A stretch of 29,350 bases of DNA from Pelotomaculum sp. UBA3102 (lineage in GTDB: Bacteria > Bacillota > Desulfotomaculia > Desulfotomaculales > Pelotomaculaceae): assembly GCA_002365865.1 (NCBI GenBank), contig DFAQ01000016.1, positions 11,820-41,169 of the forward strand, read 5' to 3'. Shown here piece by piece: positions 17,727 to 23,674 of this stretch (its first letter is position 1; every line of letters starts with the position of its first letter). The notes beneath the pieces are model-generated. The model was not told the origin of the DNA. It saw only the letters and a program-made list of their open reading frames with translations, and ran no database searches. The position numbers and the translations under genes were made by a program.

Positions 17727-17753
17727 AAAGGGGCTCCAAAAGAGCCTCTTTTT
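17727..17753 (+). terminator. Intrinsic terminator after gatB
   Basis: AAAGGGGCTC (17727-17736) pairs with GAGCCTCTTT (17742-17751) across a five-base loop, with one G-U wobble. The T run 17749-17753 follows the GC part of the stem. It starts three bases after the gatB stop, so the run ends sharply here. Confidence 0.85.
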
Positions 17754-17914
17754 GCATTTGGGAAAGTATACAATATAACTGCCGGGCGGGCTTTTAAGTA
17801 AAAAAGAATTATGATAATATTTTTTTGAGCTGTGTTTTTAGGAGTCAATGGTGCCTCCGCGTTTTTAAAGAATAATTACCGGTATAAATTATGATTAAAA
17901 GAGGTGGTTTAATC

Positions 17915-19048
17915 GTGGCAGGCAACGAAATTATCATTGTGGATACAACTTTAAGGGACGGGGAGCAGACGGCGGGGGTAGTTTTTGCCAATAAGGAAAA
18001 GGTACGGATAGCAAAACTTCTCGACGAAATCGGCGTGCACCAGATTGAGGCCGGGGTTCCGGTTATGGGCGGCGATGAGAAGGAAGCAGTCAGGGATATT
18101 TGCCGTGCCGGGTTTAAGGCCAGCATTATGGGCTGGAACCGCCCGGTGACCAAAGATATTGAAGCTTCACTTGATTGCGGCGTTGATGCCGTGGCCATAT
18201 CTATTTCTACTTCCGACATCCACATCAAGCATAAACTGGGAACGTCACGGGAACAGGTTGTGGAACAAATGGTTAAGGCGGTTGAATTTGCTAAAAAAGA
18301 AGGGCTGCAAGTTTCCGTCAACGCGGAAGACGCTTCCCGCAGCGACATGAAGTTTTTAACGGAGTTTGCCCGGGCGGCCAGGGACGCGGGAGCCGACCGT
18401 CTCCGTTATTGTGACACCGTTGGCATTATGGACCCGTTTACCGTTTATGACCGGATTAGGCAAATAATAGATGCGGTAAACATTGATATCGAGATGCATA
18501 CCCATAATGACTTTGGAATGGCTACCGCCAATGCTCTGGCGGGTATTAAGGCCGGTGCCAAATATGTGGGAGTAACCGTGATCGGCCTGGGTGAGCGGGC
18601 AGGCAATGCGGCGCTGGAAGAGGTGGTTATGGCCTTAAAGCACTTGCATAAAATTGATTTAAAATTTAAGACCGGGATGTTCTTGGAACTGGCGGAATAT
18701 GTGTCTACGGCTTCGGGCAGGGAGCTTCCGGCATGGAAAGCCATCGTGGGGTCAAATATGTTTGCGCATGAATCCGGCATTCATGCCGACGGGGTTCAAA
18801 AGCATCCGATGACCTATGAAGCCTTCCACCCGGAAGAGGTCGGGCTGCAGCGCCAGATCGTTATCGGCAAGCATTCAGGTACAGCGGCGCTAAAAGCCAA
18901 GTTTGCCGAGTTCGGCAGGTTTTTGACCGACCTTCAGGCCCGGGAACTGCTGTCCAAAGTGCGTTCCACTACGGTTTCTCTAAAACGCCCGTTGTTTGAC
19001 AAGGAATTGGTATATATTTACGAAGATTTGTTTGGAAAGAGGGATTAG
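17915..19048 (+). CDS. NifV-like (homo)citrate synthase-family enzyme
   Basis: This 377-residue acyltransferase of the DRE-TIM metallolyase family condenses acetyl-CoA with a 2-oxo acid. VDTTLRDGEQTAG carries the metal/catalytic Arg14 and Asp10, and MHTHNDFGMATAN holds metal ligands His195 and His197. GLGERAGNAALEEVVMAL and GKHSGTAALKAKF are closest to NifV/AksA proteins (homocitrate synthase). The length fits NifV and is too short for LeuA or CimA, which have a C-terminal regulatory domain. The neighbours are aconitase-like and isocitrate-dehydrogenase-like genes, so it may instead act as a Re-citrate synthase, a known relative. Sequence alone does not settle which. GTG 17915 is used because GAGGTGG lies seven bases upstream; ATG 17891 would precede that site. 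Confidence 0.85.
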   Translation: MAGNEIIIVDTTLRDGEQTAGVVFANKEKVRIAKLLDEIGVHQIEAGVPVMGGDEKEAVRDICRAGFKASIMGWNRPVTKDIEASLDCGVDAVAISISTSDIHIKHKLGTSREQVVEQMVKAVEFAKKEGLQVSVNAEDASRSDMKFLTEFARAARDAGADRLRYCDTVGIMDPFTVYDRIRQIIDAVNIDIEMHTHNDFGMATANALAGIKAGAKYVGVTVIGLGERAGNAALEEVVMALKHLHKIDLKFKTGMFLELAEYVSTASGRELPAWKAIVGSNMFAHESGIHADGVQKHPMTYEAFHPEEVGLQRQIVIGKHSGTAALKAKFAEFGRFLTDLQARELLSKVRSTTVSLKRPLFDKELVYIYEDLFGKRD

Positions 19049-19049
19049 G

Positions 19050-20309
19050 TTGGGACAAACTATTATTGAGAAAATCATTTCCGGTCACAGCGGTAAGGAA
19101 GTGCATGCCGGCGATATTGTAGTAGCCCGGGTGGATTATGTAATGGGCCAGGACGGTACCGCTCCTCTCGCCATCAGGGCTTTCAATGAAATGGGCGGGA
19201 AGGAAGTTTTTGACCGGGACCGTGTGGCCCTGGTCATAGATCATAGTGCTCCCAGCCCTAATGAAGGGGTTTCTTCCCTGCACCAGCTGATGCGGGAATT
19301 TGCCGCGGAAAAGGATTTTCGTCTCTACGATGTGGGAGAAGGGGTCTGCCACCAGCTTCTTCCCGAAAGCGGCCGGGTCGGACCGGGCAGCCTGGTAATC
19401 GGCGCCGATTCGCACACCTGTACTTACGGTGCCCTGAATGCTTTTTCCACCGGGGTCGGCTCCACTGATTTGGCCGGAGGGCTGATATCGGGCCGGATGT
19501 GGTTTAAGGTACCCGAAACCGTTAAGTTTGTTTGTAACGGGAACCTACCGTCCGGAGTTTACTCAAAAGATCTCATTCTCTACTTAATTGGCGACGTTAC
19601 TGCCGACGGGGCTACTTATATGGCTGCCGAGTATACGGGCGAAGCTATAGCCGCAATGTCCCAGGAAGCACGTTTTACGGTTGCGAACATGGCGATAGAA
19701 ATGGGGGCCAAGGCGGGACTGATGGAGGCTGACGACAAAACCCTGGCCTGGCTGCGCCGGTTTTCTGATCAAAGGTACACTCCGGTATCCGCCGATACCG
19801 GGGCGGTGTACTCCCGGGTGTTGGAATACGATGTGTCGTGGCTTGAACCTCAGGTGGCCAGGCCGCACCGGGTGGACAACGTGGCTCCGGTGAAGGATGT
19901 GGCCGGGCGCCCCGTCGCGCAGGCGGTGCTCGGCACCTGTACTAACGGGCGCCTGGAAGACTTGCGCATTGCCGCCGGCATCCTGGGCGGCCGCAAGGTT
20001 CACCGGGATGTCCGCCTGATCGTAGCGCCTGCTTCCCGCCGGGTTTTGCTGGATGCCATGGCCGAAGGGCTCATCCAGGCCCTGGTGGAGGCCGGGGCGG
20101 CAATAGTTACGCCGGGCTGCGGCCCGTGTGTGGGCACCCACAACGGGGTTCCGTCCGATGGTGAGACGGTCATTTCTACCGCCAACCGTAATTTTAAGGG
20201 ACGCATGGGTAACTCCAAGGCAGAGATTTACCTCGCTTCTCCCGCTACCGTGGCTGCCAGTGCCCTGACCGGGAAAATTACCGATCCGCGGGAAGTACCG
20301 GGTACTTAA
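19050..20309 (+). CDS. Aconitase-superfamily dehydratase, large subunit (LeuC/homoaconitase type)
   Basis: This 419-residue large subunit isomerises a tricarboxylic or related hydroxy-acid by dehydration and rehydration on a 4Fe-4S cluster. The cluster cysteines are Cys297 (GTCTNGRLEDL), Cys357 and Cys360 (PGCGPCVGTHNG). GADSHTCTYGALNAFSTGVGSTD is the superfamily signature. The size and split into two genes match the short LeuC-2/HacA/AksD branch, not single-chain aconitase. Substrate may be isopropylmalate, homocitrate or citrate; context favours citrate or homocitrate. TTG 19050 lies one base after the stop of the NifV-like gene, with AGAGGG inside that gene as ribosome-binding site, so the two are translationally coupled. 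Confidence 0.85.
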   Translation: MGQTIIEKIISGHSGKEVHAGDIVVARVDYVMGQDGTAPLAIRAFNEMGGKEVFDRDRVALVIDHSAPSPNEGVSSLHQLMREFAAEKDFRLYDVGEGVCHQLLPESGRVGPGSLVIGADSHTCTYGALNAFSTGVGSTDLAGGLISGRMWFKVPETVKFVCNGNLPSGVYSKDLILYLIGDVTADGATYMAAEYTGEAIAAMSQEARFTVANMAIEMGAKAGLMEADDKTLAWLRRFSDQRYTPVSADTGAVYSRVLEYDVSWLEPQVARPHRVDNVAPVKDVAGRPVAQAVLGTCTNGRLEDLRIAAGILGGRKVHRDVRLIVAPASRRVLLDAMAEGLIQALVEAGAAIVTPGCGPCVGTHNGVPSDGETVISTANRNFKGRMGNSKAEIYLASPATVAASALTGKITDPREVPGT

Positions 20310-20341
20310 TTATTAACTTGTTAAAAAAGTAGGTGTTTTTT

Positions 20342-20842
20342 TTGAAATTTGGCGGTAAATCCCATAAATTCGGCAATGATGTGAATACTGACTACATCAT
20401 TTCGGGAAAATATAAATTTAAAACCCTGGATATGAAAGAACTGGCCAAACACGTAATGGAAGACCTGGATCCGCAATTTTACCGGAAAGTCAGCGCAGGG
20501 GATTTTGTCGTGGCCGGTACCAATTTTGGCTGCGGCAGTTCACGCGAGCAGGCTCCGTTGGCCATCAAGCACGCTGGAATAAGTGCGGTCCTGGCCAAGT
20601 CTTTTGCCAGAATTTTCTATCGTAACGCAATCAATACCGGACTCCCCGTTGTAGAGTGCGATACGGATCAAATCGATCCCGGTGATGAGCTTTTTATCGA
20701 CCTGGCGGCCGGGGTAATTACCAATAAAACCAAGGGGAGCAATATCCCGGTCAAGCCGCTGCCGGGGGTGATGCTTAAAATACTTAACGACGGCGGTTTG
20801 GCGCCGCATTTCAGGAAGCACGGCGGGTTTAATTTACAGTAA
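20342..20842 (+). CDS. Aconitase-superfamily dehydratase, small subunit (LeuD/homoaconitase type)
   Basis: This 166-residue swivel-domain partner of the preceding large subunit carries the substrate-recognition loop. NFGCGSSREQAPLAIKHAGI and AKSFARIFYRNAINTGLPVVE are the conserved core of LeuD/AksE proteins. The recognition loop reads ISGKYKFKTLD. In methanogen homologues this loop is reported as YLRT for homoaconitase and YLVY-like for isopropylmalate isomerase (from memory), so this one fits neither exactly. TTG 20342 has AGGTG (20331-20335) upstream and gives the usual N-terminus; GTG 20333 overlaps that site. Confidence 0.85.
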   Translation: MKFGGKSHKFGNDVNTDYIISGKYKFKTLDMKELAKHVMEDLDPQFYRKVSAGDFVVAGTNFGCGSSREQAPLAIKHAGISAVLAKSFARIFYRNAINTGLPVVECDTDQIDPGDELFIDLAAGVITNKTKGSNIPVKPLPGVMLKILNDGGLAPHFRKHGGFNLQ

Positions 20843-20898
20843 CCCCAGGAGTCTTCCACGGGACTTATTCGTAGGATTAAAAATAACGGAGGCCGGTT

Positions 20899-21909
20899 AT
20901 GTCACACACTATTACCCTGATCCCGGGTGACGGGATCGGTCCGGAAATTACCGAAGCCGCCCGCCGGGTTATCGACGCTGCAGGGGTGCGCATACGGTGG
21001 GAAACGGTTGATGCCGGCGAGGCGGTAATCCCTCAATACGGTACTCCTCTGCCCCGGCAGGTGATTGATTTAATCAAAAAAAATAAAGTAGCGCTTAAAG
21101 GACCGCTGACCACCCCGGTAGGAAAAGGGTTTCGCAGTATAAACGTGGCCCTGCGCCGGGAGCTGAACCTCTACGCCAACGTCCGCCCGGCCCGCAGTCT
21201 TCCGGGAATTGAAACCCGCTACAGGGATGTGGATTTGGTCGTGGTGCGGGAAAACACCGAGGATCTGTATGCCGGAATTGAACACCGGGTGGGTAACGAT
21301 GCTGCCGAAAGTATCAAGATAATCACCGGGGAAGCTTCCCGGCGGATTGCTGGCTACGCATTTGACCTGGCCCGCCGCCAGGGGCGTAAAAAAGTAACCG
21401 TGGTGCATAAGGCCAATATTATGAAGCTGACGGACGGCCTTTTCCTTGATTGCGCGCGCGAGGTTTCTAAAGCATATCCCGACGTTATCTTTGAGGAAAT
21501 GATTGTTGACGCCATGTGTATGAAGCTGGTGCAGTCTCCTGAAGCATACGACGTGTTACTTCTGCCGAATTTGTACGGGGATATCGTGTCGGATCTGTGT
21601 GCAGGCCTGGTTGGCGGCCTGGGTGTTGCCCCCGGGGCAAATATAGGGGCGGAAGCAGCCGTTTTCGAACCGGTTCACGGCAGTGCCCCCAAGCATGCGG
21701 GGAAAAACCGGGTTAACCCGTTGGCCACCATTCTATCAGGAGTGATGATGCTGGAATACCTTGGTGAAAGGGAAGCCGCAGAGCGGATTACGGCTGCGGT
21801 ATTTAAAGTATTGGCGAATAAGAGCAGCCTCACATATGATTTGGGCGGCAGCGCCGGCACCGGCGAAATGGCCGGTGCCATTATCAAGGCCCTTGAGCGT
21901 AATAAATAA
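20899..21909 (+). CDS. Isocitrate dehydrogenase-like, isopropylmalate dehydrogenase superfamily
   Basis: This 336-residue beta-decarboxylating dehydrogenase is of the short, NAD-IDH/homoisocitrate-like form. The substrate helix reads FRSINVALRRELNLY, giving Ser80-x-Asn82-x-x-Leu-Arg86. This is the isocitrate-binding signature of E. coli and mitochondrial IDH, not the Leu-rich or Arg-rich form of isopropylmalate or homoisocitrate enzymes. ENTEDLYAGIEH, VHKANIMKLTDG and NLYGDIVSDLCAGLVGGLG are further family motifs. In the cofactor loop HGSAPKHAGKNRVNP, the Asp-Ile pair typical of NAD-dependent relatives is Lys-His, hinting at NADP use. ATG 20899 follows CGGAGG (20887-20892). It is the last gene of a four-gene unit ending in a terminator. 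Confidence 0.88.
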   Translation: MSHTITLIPGDGIGPEITEAARRVIDAAGVRIRWETVDAGEAVIPQYGTPLPRQVIDLIKKNKVALKGPLTTPVGKGFRSINVALRRELNLYANVRPARSLPGIETRYRDVDLVVVRENTEDLYAGIEHRVGNDAAESIKIITGEASRRIAGYAFDLARRQGRKKVTVVHKANIMKLTDGLFLDCAREVSKAYPDVIFEEMIVDAMCMKLVQSPEAYDVLLLPNLYGDIVSDLCAGLVGGLGVAPGANIGAEAAVFEPVHGSAPKHAGKNRVNPLATILSGVMMLEYLGEREAAERITAAVFKVLANKSSLTYDLGGSAGTGEMAGAIIKALERNK

Positions 21910-21943
21910 TTCTGGTAAAAAAATTTAATTTATGCTTTAATTT

Positions 21944-21981
21944 GAGGACATTTTTTGCAAGAAAGGTCCTCTTTTCTTTTT
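21944..21981 (+). terminator. Intrinsic terminator after the isocitrate dehydrogenase gene
   Basis: GAGGAC at 21944-21949 pairs with GTCCTC at 21966-21971. The hairpin continues inward through one mismatch and five A-U/G-U pairs to a TGCA loop, about 12 levels in all. A T-rich tail (21972-21981) follows. It lies 34 bases after the stop codon. Confidence 0.8.
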
Positions 21982-22042
21982 CTCATTATTGATCATGTAT
22001 TTTTATTATTCTGCATAAAACTGTCTTTGTGCAATCATACTA

Positions 22043-22306
22043 GTGAAAAGCCAATATTTAAAAGTTTATCTTGAAGGAGGTTGGATCAAAGTATACCTTC
22101 ATTACGGGCACGGCAGGGATGACAGGTGGGATAATATTTCGGACGTCAGGATGCAGAAAACAGGTTGGGGATGGGTAAGCAGTTTTAAGGTTCCGGAATA
22201 TGAGGAAAGGTTTAATTTTTGTTTTAAAGACAGTGAAGGAAACTGGGATAATAACAACGGAACCAATTGGAGTTTTGAAATTCATAACGGGAGCAAAGGC
22301 TATTAA
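22043..22306 (+). CDS. Small stand-alone carbohydrate-binding protein, CBM25-like
   Basis: This 87-residue protein consists of almost nothing but one beta-sandwich module. The pattern VYLHYGHG, W, M, GWGWVSSF, FNFCFKDSEGNWDNNNGTNW resembles starch-binding CBM25/CBM53 domains, including the closing WDNNNG-x-N-W segment and several Trp residues that could stack on sugar rings. No signal peptide or membrane segment is visible, so it is probably cytoplasmic. The only in-frame start is GTG 22043, and it lacks a visible ribosome-binding site; a strong GAAGGAGG at 22073-22080 is not followed by a usable in-frame start. It lies 72 bases before a glycogen-synthase-like gene, so binding of alpha-glucan is a reasonable guess. 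It could also be a remnant of a larger enzyme. Confidence 0.65.
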   Translation: MKSQYLKVYLEGGWIKVYLHYGHGRDDRWDNISDVRMQKTGWGWVSSFKVPEYEERFNFCFKDSEGNWDNNNGTNWSFEIHNGSKGY

Positions 22307-22308
22307 AC

Positions 22309-22334
22309 ATCCCCGCCATCACCCCGGTGGGGAT
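22309..22334 (+). other. GC-rich hairpin between CBM25-like and GT4 genes
   Basis: ATCCCCGCC (22309-22317) pairs with GGTGGGGAT (22326-22334), including one G-U pair, around an eight-base loop. It begins three bases after the CBM25-like stop. No U-tract follows, so it may be an attenuator, an mRNA-stabilising stem or a weak terminator. Confidence 0.45.
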
Positions 22335-22378
22335 TACTTATTAAACAGGGTCAACCGTTGAGGGGGGGCAATAAATTA

Positions 22379-23626
22379 GTGAAAATTTTAATGTTATCCT
22401 GGGAATATCCGCCCAAAAGCATTGGCGGCCTTGCTCAGCATGTATATGACCTGACCACGGCCCTGGCGGAAAACGGAGTGGAGGTTCATTTAATTACTTC
22501 CGGGGGAACGGGGGCCCCGTCTTTTGAGCAGGTAAACGGTGTAAAGGTACACCGGGTGGAGCCGTACCAGGTGTCTTCACCGGATTTTGTCACCTGGGTG
22601 GTCCAGTTCAATATTGCCTTGTTGGAAAAGGCGCTGCCTCTTTTAGTCAACAGCGGTGATTTTCATCTGCTGCATGCCCATGACTGGTTGGTGGCCTATG
22701 CTGCCAGAGCCATTAAACATGCCGGGCGGCTGCCCCTGGTGGTTACCGTCCATGCCACGGAATACGGCCGTAATCACGGTCTGCACAACGATGTCCAGAG
22801 ACATATCAGTGATATCGAATGGTGGCTTACTTACGAGGCCTGGCGGGTGGTCTGCTGCAGCCAATACATGGAAAAGGAAATCAGACACGTGTTTCAGTTG
22901 CCTGCTGATAAAATTACCGTCATTCCCAACGGGGTTGACATCAACAATTTTAAGGCCATGAGCAAGACCACCCGCCGTAGTGATTACGCGGCTCCCGATG
23001 AAAAGATAGTTTTTTATGTCGGTAGACTGGTAAGAGAAAAGGGTGTCCAGGTCTTGTTGGACGCCGCCCCTGAAATTCTGGCGTATCACCCCCAAACAAA
23101 ATTTGTTATCGGCGGGAAAGGTCCCTACATGGAGCGATTAAGACATCAGGCAGCAGTGCTGGGGATTTCAAACAGAGTGTATTTTACCGGTTATATGAAT
23201 GAGGAGGTTAGAAACAGCCTTTACAGATGGGCGGATGTGGCCGTATTTCCAAGTCTTTATGAACCTTTCGGTATTGTGGCGCTTGAGGCCATGGCAGCCA
23301 GGACTCCGGTGGTTGTAGCCGATACCGGGGGCTTCTGTGAAATAGTGAGGCACGGTGAGGACGGGCTGAAATCTTATACCGGAAACAGTCATTCCCTGGC
23401 CCAGAACGTACTGGCCGTTTTAAAACAGCCTCAATTGGGGGAAAGCTTGCGGGAAAACGCATACAGGCGAATTTTAAAAGATTTCAAATGGAAGAAGATC
23501 GCCCGGCAGACGGTCTCGGTTTACCGTGAAGTGTGGGAAGCACACCGTAATACACCCTGGTCGGCAACCGAGAGACAGTACAGCATTTTCGGGCGGTTTA
23601 ACCGCTTGCGTGCCAGATATTCCTAG
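22379..23626 (+). CDS. GT4 glycosyltransferase, glycogen/starch-synthase-like
   Basis: This 415-residue GT-B glycosyltransferase probably transfers glucose, or a related sugar, from a nucleotide sugar to an alpha-glucan. The N-terminus MKILMLSWEYPPKSIGGLAQH has the glycogen-synthase-like Lys-x-x-Gly-Gly loop. The C-terminal domain shows FYVGRLVREKGVQVLL and the E-x7-E nucleotide-sugar motif in YEPFGIVALEAMA, followed by GGFCEIV. The retaining GT4 family also includes maltose-1-phosphate synthase and sucrose-type enzymes, so donor and product are not certain. GTG 22379 is chosen because GAGGGGGGG lies about ten bases upstream; TTG 22358 precedes it. The nucleotidyltransferase gene follows 48 bases later and a GH57 branching enzyme converges from the other strand. 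Confidence 0.85.
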   Translation: MKILMLSWEYPPKSIGGLAQHVYDLTTALAENGVEVHLITSGGTGAPSFEQVNGVKVHRVEPYQVSSPDFVTWVVQFNIALLEKALPLLVNSGDFHLLHAHDWLVAYAARAIKHAGRLPLVVTVHATEYGRNHGLHNDVQRHISDIEWWLTYEAWRVVCCSQYMEKEIRHVFQLPADKITVIPNGVDINNFKAMSKTTRRSDYAAPDEKIVFYVGRLVREKGVQVLLDAAPEILAYHPQTKFVIGGKGPYMERLRHQAAVLGISNRVYFTGYMNEEVRNSLYRWADVAVFPSLYEPFGIVALEAMAARTPVVVADTGGFCEIVRHGEDGLKSYTGNSHSLAQNVLAVLKQPQLGESLRENAYRRILKDFKWKKIARQTVSVYREVWEAHRNTPWSATERQYSIFGRFNRLRARYS

Positions 23627-23674
23627 TTGAGACTTATTTTAAATGATCTTGAAATTAAGGGAGGAGTCAGGCTG

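Noticed and set aside
17754..17914. Possible promoter or leader element for the NifV-like operon
   Set aside because: The gap is A/T rich with TATGATAATAT and TATAAA stretches, but no convincing -35 box, sigma-54 site or riboswitch fold could be read.
21989..22042. Promoter for the CBM25-like gene (TTGATC and CATAAA)
   Set aside because: The spacing between the two boxes is 19 or more bases; support is insufficient.
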